This document shows positions 26,097 to 34,214 of a stretch of DNA of 64,000 bases, in pieces. The position numbers were made by a program, and so were the translations under genes. The first letter of the stretch is position 1, and each line of letters starts with the position of its first letter. Origin of the DNA: Hoskinsella mucinilytica (lineage in GTDB: Bacteria > Bacillota_I > Bacilli_A > Erysipelotrichales > Erysipelotrichaceae); assembly GCF_045223415.1 (NCBI RefSeq), contig NZ_JBEQZJ010000012.1, positions 1-64,000 of the forward strand, given 5' to 3'. The notes below the pieces were generated by a model, which had not been told where the DNA came from, made no database searches, and saw only the letters and a list, made by a program, of their open reading frames with translations.

Positions 26097-27011
26097 ATGG
26101 CAAAAAAAGAAAAAGAAGTGATCCTGGATACAGGAGAGAAGATAGAATCTATTGGTCCTTGGAGAATTGCTTGGAACAAGTTTAAAGCGAATAAAATAGC
26201 GATGGCTGGACTTATCATCTTCATCATTATAGCATTATCTGTAATCATTGTTCCTATGTTGACAGGTGTTGATGTTACAGATTTAAATTTAGGAAACGGA
26301 CATGCGGCTCCAAGTGGCGAGCATTGGCTTGGTACTGATAAACAGGGTCGTGATGTATTCTTCCGTTTATTCCTTGGAGGAAGAGTTTCCATCATGGTTG
26401 GAGTCATTGCGGCTTTGATTACCGTAGTTTTAGGTTGTGTCATTGGTGGTATTGCCGGATATTATGGTGGTATCGTTGATAACCTATTGATGCGTTTTTC
26501 AGAGATTATCTACTCTCTTCCATTTACACCGATGATCTTGGCTGTAAGTGCCGCATTGTTGTGGACACCTCAGGATCAAAAAATGTATATTGTTTCATTA
26601 TTGATCGGTGCTTTATCTTGGCCTGGTTTGGCACGTCTTGTACGAGGACAGATTTTAACGCTTCGAGAACAAGAGTTCATGCAGGCTTGTACTTCATTGG
26701 GTATTAGTGATTTTTCTAAGATATTTAAACATTTGATGCCAAATGTGTTGAACTTAATTATCGTAAATGCAACGTTAACAATGGCAAGTGCCATTCTGAC
26801 TGAGGCTGGGTTATCTTTCCTTGGTATGGGTGTTGTTCCGCCAACACCAACTTGGGGTAATATGATGAACTTAGCAAGAGATGCGATGATATTTAGAAAT
26901 TATCCATGGGAATGGATTCCGGCAGGGGTCATGTGTTTATTGACTGTAATTTCCATCAATCTTGTTGGTGAGGGATTACGTGATGCATTTGATCCTAAGG
27001 AATTGAATTAG
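26097..27011 (+). CDS. oppC: Oligopeptide ABC permease OppC
   Basis: 304 residues, BPD_transp_1 family with an N-terminal OppC-type segment, WRIAWNKFKANKIAMAGL, and about six membrane segments. The HWLGTDKQGRDVFFRLFLGGR motif is characteristic of OppC/DppC, as is the EAA loop EFMQACTSLGISDFSKIFKH. It starts 15 bases after oppB. Confidence 0.93.
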   Translation: MAKKEKEVILDTGEKIESIGPWRIAWNKFKANKIAMAGLIIFIIIALSVIIVPMLTGVDVTDLNLGNGHAAPSGEHWLGTDKQGRDVFFRLFLGGRVSIMVGVIAALITVVLGCVIGGIAGYYGGIVDNLLMRFSEIIYSLPFTPMILAVSAALLWTPQDQKMYIVSLLIGALSWPGLARLVRGQILTLREQEFMQACTSLGISDFSKIFKHLMPNVLNLIIVNATLTMASAILTEAGLSFLGMGVVPPTPTWGNMMNLARDAMIFRNYPWEWIPAGVMCLLTVISINLVGEGLRDAFDPKELN

Positions 27012-27023
27012 AGGTGAATATAT

Positions 27024-28040
27024 ATGTCAGTGAATAAGAAAATATTAGAAGTTAAGAATCTGCGTGTATATTTCAACACGAAAAAGGGTGTATCCAAAGC
27101 AGTAGATGGCAACGATTTCACAATGTATGAAAATGAAACTTTGGCAATCGTTGGAGAGTCAGGCTGTGGCAAGAGCGTAACTGCAATGTCAATTTTAGGT
27201 CTTGTTGGAAACCCTGGTAAGATCATGGAAGATTCCCAAATTATGTATATGGGTGATGTAGAGCGTGATGAAGAAGGAATCGATCTTTCAAAGTGTAGTG
27301 ATAAGCAGATTCGTGATGTACGTGGAAATGGTATTTCTATGATATTTCAGGAACCAATGACTTCTTTGAATCCTGTTTATACAGTTGGGGCTCAGATTAC
27401 GGAAAATATCCATCTTCATGAAGATGTGAAAAAAGAAGAAGCAGAGGCACGAGCAATTGAGTTATTGAAAACCGTTGGTATTTCAAGACCAGAAAAAATA
27501 TTTAAAAATTATCCATATCAGCTTTCCGGTGGTATGTGTCAGCGTGTTATGATTGCAATGGCATTGTCTTGTAGTCCTAAGTTATTGATTGCAGATGAGC
27601 CTACGACCGCCCTTGATGTTACCATTCAGGCACAGATCCTGTCTTTGATGAACGAATTAAAAGAAAAAACAGGAACTAGTATCATGTTGATTACACATGA
27701 TTTAGGGGTTGTTGCTCAGGTAGCTGATTATGTCAATGTAATGTATGCTGGTAAGGTAGTTGAAACAGCGGCAGTAGATGAATTGTTTGAAAATCCAAAG
27801 CATCCATATACGATTGGATTAATGAAGAGCATGCCAAGTTTGGCTACGGAAGGAACAAGACTTGCGACTATCGAAGGAAATGTACCAAATCCGCTTTATT
27901 TGCCTAAGGGATGCTACTTCGCTGATCGATGTGAGAAAGCAATGCCAAAATGTAGAGAATCACAGCCTGGCAAAGTAAAAATCAAATCCAGACATCATGT
28001 ATCATGTTTCTTATATGATGAAACTGGATCAGATCAGTAG
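27024..28040 (+). CDS. oppD: Oligopeptide ABC ATPase OppD
   Basis: 338 residues. Walker A GESGCGKSV, signature LSGGMCQR, Walker B LLIADEPTTALD and switch His THDLGV are present. The C-terminal oligopeptide-transporter domain includes HPYTIGLMKSMP and a cysteine cluster (PKGCYFADRCEKAMPKC with a later Cys), which in this family can hold an Fe-S cluster. It starts 12 bases after oppC. Confidence 0.94.
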   Translation: MSVNKKILEVKNLRVYFNTKKGVSKAVDGNDFTMYENETLAIVGESGCGKSVTAMSILGLVGNPGKIMEDSQIMYMGDVERDEEGIDLSKCSDKQIRDVRGNGISMIFQEPMTSLNPVYTVGAQITENIHLHEDVKKEEAEARAIELLKTVGISRPEKIFKNYPYQLSGGMCQRVMIAMALSCSPKLLIADEPTTALDVTIQAQILSLMNELKEKTGTSIMLITHDLGVVAQVADYVNVMYAGKVVETAAVDELFENPKHPYTIGLMKSMPSLATEGTRLATIEGNVPNPLYLPKGCYFADRCEKAMPKCRESQPGKVKIKSRHHVSCFLYDETGSDQ

Positions 28041-28052
28041 GAGGATTTGCAT

Positions 28053-29036
28053 ATGGAAAAGAAAAAAATATTAGAAGTCAAAGACCTAACCAAATATTTT
28101 CCACTTGGAAAAGGAAAAATAAAAGAAGGTCAGCCATGTGTTAAGGCTGTTGAAGGCGTTAGTTTTGATTTGTATGAAGGAGAAACACTTGGGTTAGTTG
28201 GAGAATCCGGATGTGGAAAATCTACGCTTGGTCGTGCAATTCTTAGATTACATGAACCTACAAGTGGTAGTGTTATCTTCAATGGCGAAGATGTGTTGAA
28301 AAAGAGTCGTAAGGAAATGAGAAAACTTCGTGAGGAAATGCAATTTATTTTCCAAGATCCTTACAGCTCTTTGAATCCTAGAATGAACGTATTCAATATC
28401 TTAAGTGAACCTTTGATTGCACATGGAATGTTTAAAAGAGGACCTGAATTAGAGGAATATATCAAAAAATTAATGGAACGTTGTGGCTTACCAAGCTATT
28501 ATTGTTATCGTTATCCACATCAATTCTCAGGTGGACAGCGTCAACGTATCGGGATTGCACGATCTCTTGCATTGAATCCGAGATTTATCATTTGTGATGA
28601 GCCTGTAAGTGCATTGGATGTATCTATTCAATCACAGATCATCAACTTGATGATGGATATGCAAGAAGAAAAAAATATTTCTTATATCTTTATTTCCCAT
28701 GATTTGAGCGTTGTAAAGCATATTTCTGATCGTGTTGGTGTTATGTATTTGGGAAGTCTTGTGGAAATTGCTGATAAAGATGAAATTTATGCGAATCCAC
28801 AGCATCCATATACGAAGGCACTGATGTCCGCAATACCAATTCCTGATCCGAAAAGCAAGACACAAATGCATGCGATCAAGGGAGAAATTCCAAGTAATGT
28901 AAATATTCCATCAGGCTGTAAATTCCATCCTAGATGTCCTTTTGCGACAGAGAAATGTAAAGCAGAAGTGCCACAGGTAAAGGAAATCAAGCCAGGACAT
29001 TTTGTTCAATGTCATTTTGCCGGAGAATTTGAATGA
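28053..29036 (+). CDS. oppF: Oligopeptide ABC ATPase OppF
   Basis: 327 residues. Walker A GESGCGKST, signature FSGGQRQR, Walker B FIICDEPVSALD, switch His ISHDLSV, and the C-terminal oligo_HPY domain with HPYTKALMSAIP and a Cys cluster (GCKFHPRCPFATEKC). Start is ATG 28053 after AGGAGG; an in-frame TTG two codons upstream is inside the spacer. It ends by overlapping a small membrane protein gene (ATGA). Confidence 0.94.
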   Translation: MEKKKILEVKDLTKYFPLGKGKIKEGQPCVKAVEGVSFDLYEGETLGLVGESGCGKSTLGRAILRLHEPTSGSVIFNGEDVLKKSRKEMRKLREEMQFIFQDPYSSLNPRMNVFNILSEPLIAHGMFKRGPELEEYIKKLMERCGLPSYYCYRYPHQFSGGQRQRIGIARSLALNPRFIICDEPVSALDVSIQSQIINLMMDMQEEKNISYIFISHDLSVVKHISDRVGVMYLGSLVEIADKDEIYANPQHPYTKALMSAIPIPDPKSKTQMHAIKGEIPSNVNIPSGCKFHPRCPFATEKCKAEVPQVKEIKPGHFVQCHFAGEFE

Positions 29037-29221
29037 GTAAACCGGCTTTAAAAGATCTATTAAAGAAGAAAAAGAAAGACCCGGAAAAGGAATCGCAATT
29101 AGAAAAAGGTGATTTTCTTGCATTGTTGATTGCCGGAGTATCGGTGTTTTTCCCAATTTTGATTGCCGCAATCGTGATATTAGCACTCTTTATTTTTGGG
29201 TGGAATGCATTTTTCGGATAA
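29033..29221 (+). CDS. Small membrane protein coupled to oppF
   Basis: 62 residues: a strongly basic N-terminal half (run of lysines at about 10-16) and one C-terminal hydrophobic helix (about 31-57) rich in Ile and Phe. The ATG overlaps the oppF stop as ATGA and a strong terminator follows, so it is the last gene of the opp operon. No known family is recognised. Topology suggests N-in, with the basic segment near the OppD/F ATPases; a stabilising or regulatory subunit is conceivable. Confidence 0.65.
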   Translation: MSKPALKDLLKKKKKDPEKESQLEKGDFLALLIAGVSVFFPILIAAIVILALFIFGWNAFFG

Positions 29222-29228
29222 TCAAGTA

Positions 29229-29260
29229 AAGTTAGGAATAAAAATCCTAACTTTTTTTTA
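29229..29260 (+). terminator. opp operon terminator
   Basis: 9-bp stem AAGTTAGGA/TCCTAACTT (29229-29237 with 29245-29253) followed by a long T-run. Confidence 0.9.
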
Positions 29261-29317
29261 ATTTTTTTAGGATTTTTACCTCTTGATTACGTATATATAT
29301 AATAGAGAGGTAATTTT

Positions 29318-29626
29318 ATGAGAATACAAGATAACGAAAAAAATATGAGCCATTTGGGAAGTATTTATCAAAAAGGAAAACAATTAGATGATCTAGATGA
29401 ATTTGCATGCTTACATATGGATGAAACACTATATTATCGAAAGCAACTAAAAAAAGAATTTGATCAAATACTGGAAACATTACCATCTGTGCAATCTATG
29501 ATCTTATGTAATGATTATTTGAATCCAGTTGAAGAGGACTGGTGGCGGAATTTTTATCCTGCTGGTAAGTATTACCGGTTGAAAAATATTGCAATCGACG
29601 CATTCTTTCATTGCTTATACACCTGA
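29318..29626 (+). CDS. Small protein, possible sigma-region-4-like helix-turn-helix
   Basis: 102 residues, not firmly recognised. It is all-alpha. The C-terminal half has a pattern of LPSVQSMIL, then WWRNFYPAGKYYRLKNIAI and a final FFHCL, which resembles the spacing of sigma-70 region 4 helices: a short helix after L-P, a turn, then a basic recognition helix. TATAAT at 29298-29303 and GAGAGG lie just upstream, so the leader is about 10 bases. It stands alone between the opp operon and ptsI. A small DNA-binding regulator is my best guess; confidence in function is low. Confidence 0.5.
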   Translation: MRIQDNEKNMSHLGSIYQKGKQLDDLDEFACLHMDETLYYRKQLKKEFDQILETLPSVQSMILCNDYLNPVEEDWWRNFYPAGKYYRLKNIAIDAFFHCLYT

Positions 29627-29735
29627 AAAATGTTATCATTTAATGTAGAGGTAGAGTCATGTAAGGGTATGCAACATCGTGATTTTACCAATAAAACTTT
29701 TTTATAAGTATTTAATACAAGAGGAGGATGTACTT

Positions 29736-31436
29736 ATGTTAAAAGGTATTGCGGCATCTGCAGGGGTTTCTATTGCAAAAGCATATAAGCTTGAATCTCC
29801 AAAAGTTGAGATTGTAAAAAAAGAAGGAAATCCTGCAGAGGAAATTGAAAAATTCAATGCAGCGCTTGAAAAAACGAAAAAAGATATTGAAGGCGTAAAA
29901 GAAAGAGCAGCTGTTCGTTTGTCTGAAGAAGAGCTTGCAGTATTTGATGCTCATCTTATGATGGCAGGCGATCCTGAATTTGCATCACAGATCGTAGGGC
30001 TGATCGAAAATGAAAAAGTCAATGCAGAATATGCAGCTGACACAATCGCAAATCAGATGGTTGCTATGTTTGAATCCATGGATAATGATTATTTTCGTGA
30101 AAGAGCAGCAGATATCAAGGATGTTACATACCGTTTGAAATGTAATCTTTTAGGTTTGACAATTCCTGATTTAAGTGCAATCAACGAGGATTCTATCATT
30201 GTGGCATATGATTTGACTCCATCTGACACTGCACAGTTAAATGAATTCGTAAAAGGTTTTGCGACTAGTATCGGTGGTAAGACAAGTCACTCAGCAATCA
30301 TGGCAAACTCTTTAGAGATTCCTGCTGTTGTTGGTTGTGGTGATATCCTATCCGCAGTAAATCACGGAGATACGTTAGTATTAGATGCTTTAGATGGTGA
30401 AGTATTTGTGAATCCGGACGAAGAAACAATCAAAAAATATGAAGCAAAAGCAAAAGCATATGCTGAAGAAAAAGAAGCACTAAAAGTTTTGGTTCATGCA
30501 GAATCCATTACAAAAGATGGTCACCAAGTTGAATTAGCCGGAAACATCGGTGGATTTAAAGATGTTGAAGGTGTATTGAAAAATGGTGGCGAAGGTGTAG
30601 GCTTATTCCGTACAGAATTCTTATATATGGATAATGACCATTTCCCAACTGAAGATGAACAATTTGAAGCTTATAAAGCTGTATTAGAAGGTATGGGCGG
30701 ACGTCGTGTTGTTGTTCGTACATTGGATATCGGTGGAGATAAGAAATTATCTTATTTCGAATTCCCTGAAGAAATGAATCCATTCTTGGGTTATCGTGCC
30801 ATCCGTTTATGCTTAGATCGTACAGATATCTTCCGTACACAACTTCGTGCATTGATCCGTGCTAGTGTTTATGGTAGACTTTGTATCATGTTCCCAATGA
30901 TTGCAACTGTAAAAGAATTTAGAGATGCAAAAGCAATCTTTAATGAAGAAAAAGCAAAATTGATTGAAGAAGGTGTTCAGGTAGCTGATAATATCGAAGT
31001 TGGTATGATGGTTGAAATTCCTGCAGCTGCAGTAAATGCGGATAATTTCGCAAAAGAAGCTGATTTCTTCTCAATTGGTACCAATGATTTAATTCAGTAT
31101 TCTATGGCAGCAGATCGTATGAGTGAACATGTTTCTTACTTGTATCAACCATATAACCCTTCTGTATTACGTCTGATCAAAATGACGATCGACGGTGCAC
31201 ACAAAGAAGGTAAATGGGCAGGTATGTGTGGCGCAATGGCCGGAGAACCATATGCAGTACCTCTATTGTTAGGTATGGGACTAGATGAATTCTCTATGTC
31301 AGCTACACAAATTCTGAAAGCACGTAAAATGGTTACAAGTCTTGATAAATCAGAAGCAGCAAAACTTGCTGAAGAAGCATTATCTCTTGCTACTGCAGAA
31401 GATGTATTGGCACTTGTGAAAAAAGCTGTTGACTAA
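29736..31436 (+). CDS. ptsI: PTS enzyme I (phosphoenolpyruvate-protein phosphotransferase)
   Basis: 566 residues. Cytoplasmic first component of the PTS; it takes phosphate from PEP and passes it to HPr. The active His185 is in GGKTSHSAIMA. The PEP-binding barrel has FRTEFLYM, TLDIGGDKKL and FSIGTNDLIQY, with the catalytic Cys in GMCGAMAG near the C-terminus. Start is the ATG after GAGGAGGA; an upstream in-frame codon at 29679 lacks a ribosome binding site. ptsH is not adjacent, which is unusual but known. Codons match highly expressed genes. It would power the EIIC at 38335 and other PTS transporters. Confidence 0.95.
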   Translation: MLKGIAASAGVSIAKAYKLESPKVEIVKKEGNPAEEIEKFNAALEKTKKDIEGVKERAAVRLSEEELAVFDAHLMMAGDPEFASQIVGLIENEKVNAEYAADTIANQMVAMFESMDNDYFRERAADIKDVTYRLKCNLLGLTIPDLSAINEDSIIVAYDLTPSDTAQLNEFVKGFATSIGGKTSHSAIMANSLEIPAVVGCGDILSAVNHGDTLVLDALDGEVFVNPDEETIKKYEAKAKAYAEEKEALKVLVHAESITKDGHQVELAGNIGGFKDVEGVLKNGGEGVGLFRTEFLYMDNDHFPTEDEQFEAYKAVLEGMGGRRVVVRTLDIGGDKKLSYFEFPEEMNPFLGYRAIRLCLDRTDIFRTQLRALIRASVYGRLCIMFPMIATVKEFRDAKAIFNEEKAKLIEEGVQVADNIEVGMMVEIPAAAVNADNFAKEADFFSIGTNDLIQYSMAADRMSEHVSYLYQPYNPSVLRLIKMTIDGAHKEGKWAGMCGAMAGEPYAVPLLLGMGLDEFSMSATQILKARKMVTSLDKSEAAKLAEEALSLATAEDVLALVKKAVD

Positions 31437-31464
31437 TTATTATAAGAAGAATGATGATGTTGTA

Positions 31465-31498
31465 AAACTGCATTTCTATGAGGATATGCAGTTTTTTT
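31465..31498 (+). terminator. ptsI terminator
   Basis: 9-bp stem AAACTGCAT/ATGCAGTTT (31465-31473 with 31486-31494) followed by T residues. Confidence 0.88.
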
Positions 31499-31544
31499 AA
31501 AATTTTACCATCACAATACATTGCTAAAAATGACAAGATATTAC

Positions 31545-31563
31545 TTGTATAATATGATATACT
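31545..31563 (+). promoter_or_regulatory. Promoter of unidentified structured RNA
   Basis: Two overlapping -10 candidates: TATAAT (31548-31553) and extended TGATATACT (hexamer 31558-31563). The 15-mer at 31545-31559 matches 14 of 15 bases upstream of the second RNA candidate (35753-35767). Confidence 0.45.
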
Positions 31564-31569
31564 AAAACA

Positions 31570-31748
31570 GTAATCAAAGATAAATCATCAAGACATAGAC
31601 GTTTTCTTTAAAACCCTAATTTGGCAAACATGACCATAAGTTCAGAAAGCGAATATGCTACATGCTATGTGAGGATAGTAATGTAAAAGCTTGATGTTTA
31701 TTTGAAAGAAATGATTCTTACAATCCCTTTCAAGAATCATTTTTTTTA
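31570..31748 (+). ncRNA. Unidentified structured RNA, about 175 nt
   Basis: No protein is encoded. A long closing stem pairs 31578-31592 with 31690-31703, including CATCAAG/CTTGATG, with a single bulged base at 31585. A second helix stacks on it: ACATAG (31593-31598) with CTATGT (31665-31670), leaving a one-sided loop at 31671-31689. Inside are a GTTTT/AAAAC hairpin (31601-31614) and an AGC/GCT hairpin near 31648-31660. A strong terminator ends it. A separate extended -10 lies between that terminator and the next gene, and the closing stem does not compete with the terminator, so this looks like an independent small RNA rather than an attenuator. It matches no riboswitch class I could recall. 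Confidence 0.5.
31709..31747 (+). terminator. Terminator of structured RNA
   Basis: 11-bp stem AAATGATTCTT/AAGAATCATTT (31709-31719 with 31732-31742), then a T-run to 31747. Confidence 0.88.
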
Positions 31749-31759
31749 TAAGCAAATTA

Positions 31760-31768
31760 TGTTAAAAT
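31760..31768 (+). promoter_or_regulatory. Extended -10 of sugar-sensor operon
   Basis: TGTTAAAAT (31760-31768) is an extended -10 lying after the RNA terminator and 26 bases before the lipoprotein start; the -35 is not evident. Confidence 0.45.
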
Positions 31769-31794
31769 AGAAGCAATGAAAGGGGATTTACAGG

Positions 31795-32730
31795 ATGAAA
31801 AAACTTTTTCTGATACTATGTATCCTGCTGTTAACTACAGGATGTGAAACGGCGCAAAAGAAAGAGGATGAAGATCCTGTTTATTTTTTGTTTGCGACTC
31901 CTTTATCGACACATACCTTGTGGCTTCAAGCAAAAGAGGGTATGGAAGATGCGTGCAACGAATTAAATATCTATTGTGATTGGAAAGGTCCGACTTCCAT
32001 TGATACCAATGAAATGGATCATGTTGTATTAGCAGGAGTGCTTCAAAAATGTGATGGTATCATTACACAAGGTGTCATTGATCCTGCATTGATTGAAAAG
32101 GGCGCAGAAGTTGGAATACCTTTTGTTCTTGTAGATTCTGGAATTGCAGATGCGTCGCCTTTAGCAACGATAACCAAAGATTTCACTCAGCAAGCAGAGT
32201 TATTGCTCAATGACATCGAAAAAACTTTGGGAGAAGAGGAAAAACTTTACATTGGTATCCAAGTATCACAACTAAGCTTTGATCTTGCACAAGAACAAAT
32301 AGAAGCAGTCAAAGAGGTCTTTAAGAAGCATAAAGGAGGCTTTGAAATCACAGCAATCAGTGAATCAAAATCGGATAAGCTTCATGCACGAGAGGAATGG
32401 CAAAAAGTTTTGGATCGCCGTATGAATGTCGCTTTGAATTTTGCCGGTGAAAATGCTGCCGGCTGTGTGGAAGCGATGCAACAAAATGGATATCAGGGGA
32501 CAATGTTGGTTTATGGAGTAGATGATATGGAAGATACGATTCAATTGATCAAAGAAGGTAAAATCAAAGGAAGTGTAGTAACAAGTTTTTATAATTATGG
32601 ATATGAGGCAGTTTACCTATTATATGATGCAGTGGTGAATCATAAAACACTTGAAGATCCTGTCATAGGTGCACAACTGCAATTGATAGATAAAGCTTAT
32701 TTGAACACAAAACAGGAGCTAAAAAGATGA
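31795..32730 (+). CDS. Periplasmic-binding-type sugar lipoprotein (sensor partner)
   Basis: 311 residues; signal peptide with lipobox TTGC at about residues 14-17. The body is a type-1 periplasmic binding protein (ribose/galactose-binding family): KEGMEDACNELNI, KCDGIITQGVIDPALIEKG, GIPFVLVDSG, and YGVDDMEDTIQLIKEGKIKGSV. No ABC permease or ATPase gene is nearby; instead it overlaps a LytS/YesM-type kinase by ATGA. It therefore probably presents its ligand to the kinase sensor domain rather than to a transporter. The ligand is unknown, likely a sugar or sugar-like signal. Confidence 0.85.
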   Translation: MKKLFLILCILLLTTGCETAQKKEDEDPVYFLFATPLSTHTLWLQAKEGMEDACNELNIYCDWKGPTSIDTNEMDHVVLAGVLQKCDGIITQGVIDPALIEKGAEVGIPFVLVDSGIADASPLATITKDFTQQAELLLNDIEKTLGEEEKLYIGIQVSQLSFDLAQEQIEAVKEVFKKHKGGFEITAISESKSDKLHAREEWQKVLDRRMNVALNFAGENAAGCVEAMQQNGYQGTMLVYGVDDMEDTIQLIKEGKIKGSVVTSFYNYGYEAVYLLYDAVVNHKTLEDPVIGAQLQLIDKAYLNTKQELKR

Positions 32731-34214
32731 AGAAAAATAGCTTTAAAAAGAAAATTTTATCCTACAACCTTTTACTGATTTCTATCATCCTTCTTGTCAT
32801 AGGTATGTACATCATCATCAACAATCATACCTTAGAAAAATACAATAATACGTATACTGCATATAATCAATTGAATAAATTTTATACCAATGCCAAACTA
32901 ATGAATGATTCTTTTAAAGGATATCTTTATAATCCGAGTGAGGAAAATTATCAAAAGTATGAAGATGCCAAACTTGAAAGTTATCAAAATTTACATATGG
33001 TCAAAACAAGCTTAGATAATTTGGATATCAAATGGCGATTTACATTACTGGAAAATATGTTAAATGCATATGTTGAGCAGGCTAAATTGGTAAAAGCAGA
33101 AAGCGAAAAGGTGATGAACACCTTTAATCAGGATTATGAAACTTTGAAAACTTATTATTCCTTACTTGATCAAACCAATGCTGATAGCTATGGGTATTTG
33201 ATCAATGATATGCAACTACAAAAGGACGCAGTTAGAAAAAATCAACAGATCGTACAACTGGTTTCTGTATTTTTGTTGCTTTATGTAGGTATTTGGATGG
33301 TGTATTTTTCAGTAACGACAATCAAGTCTTTAACCGTACCAATTGAAAAGATCATCAAAAATATGAATCGGATCAAAAAGGGAACTTATGATCTTACGCA
33401 AATTTCAAATAGCAATAGCGAAATGAATGATTTATGCATCGCATTAGAGGATATGGCACAAAGGGTTCAAGAAAATTTAGCTTATGCAAATGAGAAAGCA
33501 GAACTGGAAAAGCGTGTTTTAGAACAGAGTAATGAGAATCTTAGAAAAGATGAACTGTTGGCACAAAGCGAATTAAAGGTGCTTCAAAATCAAATCAATC
33601 CTCATTTTCTATTCAATACGTTAAATATGATTTATAAAATGGCATATCAAGAAGGAGCCTCACAAACAAGTGAGCTTATGGAAAAAACAAGTCAATTACT
33701 TCGTTATGGATTAGATAGTGCAAATAAGATCAGTGATTTGGATAAAGAATTGACAGCTATTCAAAATTATAATTATATTCAGGAGAAACGTTATGGAGGA
33801 AGAATTCATTTTCATATCGAACGAGAAGAAGATGTAGAAAATATTGCAATGCCTAGTATGATCCTTCAACCTCTGGTAGAAAATGCCGTTACCCATGGTT
33901 TGAAGGATACTTTGGAAGATGGAGAGGTCAGCATAGAGGTTTGGACTTATGAGGATGAGGTCATCATCAGCGTGAGTGATAATGGGCAAGGTATGAAGCC
34001 GGAAGCGCTGGAACAAATGATCATGAATGATTTTCGAGTAGACACTAAGGATCGAAACCATCTGGGATTATATAATGTCACAAAGCGATTAAAAGGATTC
34101 TTTCAAGATAGAGTAAAGATTTTGGTAGATTCTGCCCCTGAATGTGGATTTGAAATTACGATAAGGATAAAAAAAGAAAAGGATGAGATGTATGACGAGA
34201 ATATTGGTCATTGA
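32727..34214 (+). CDS. LytS/YesM-family sensor histidine kinase
   Basis: 495 residues. TM1 about 13-30, an extracellular helical sensor region of about 140 residues, TM2 about 175-197, then HAMP. The kinase core is the His_kinase type with NQINPHFLFNTLNMIYKMA holding the phospho-His, plus an HATPase_c domain with LVENAVTHGLK and DNGQGM. Overlaps the binding protein gene at its start (ATGA) and the response regulator at its end by 23 bases. The all-helical outer domain resembles sensors that read a periplasmic binding protein. Confidence 0.92.
   Translation: MKKNSFKKKILSYNLLLISIILLVIGMYIIINNHTLEKYNNTYTAYNQLNKFYTNAKLMNDSFKGYLYNPSEENYQKYEDAKLESYQNLHMVKTSLDNLDIKWRFTLLENMLNAYVEQAKLVKAESEKVMNTFNQDYETLKTYYSLLDQTNADSYGYLINDMQLQKDAVRKNQQIVQLVSVFLLLYVGIWMVYFSVTTIKSLTVPIEKIIKNMNRIKKGTYDLTQISNSNSEMNDLCIALEDMAQRVQENLAYANEKAELEKRVLEQSNENLRKDELLAQSELKVLQNQINPHFLFNTLNMIYKMAYQEGASQTSELMEKTSQLLRYGLDSANKISDLDKELTAIQNYNYIQEKRYGGRIHFHIEREEDVENIAMPSMILQPLVENAVTHGLKDTLEDGEVSIEVWTYEDEVIISVSDNGQGMKPEALEQMIMNDFRVDTKDRNHLGLYNVTKRLKGFFQDRVKILVDSAPECGFEITIRIKKEKDEMYDENIGH

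Noticed and set aside
31620..31660. c-di-GMP-I riboswitch suggested by a GGCAAAC stretch
   Set aside because: The second conserved half (GGGACGCAAAGCC) and the tetraloop-receptor layout are absent.
31570..31748. 6S RNA assignment for the structured RNA
   Set aside because: Length and closing stem fit loosely, but the internal loop is one-sided and no open-promoter-like bubble is evident; left unnamed.
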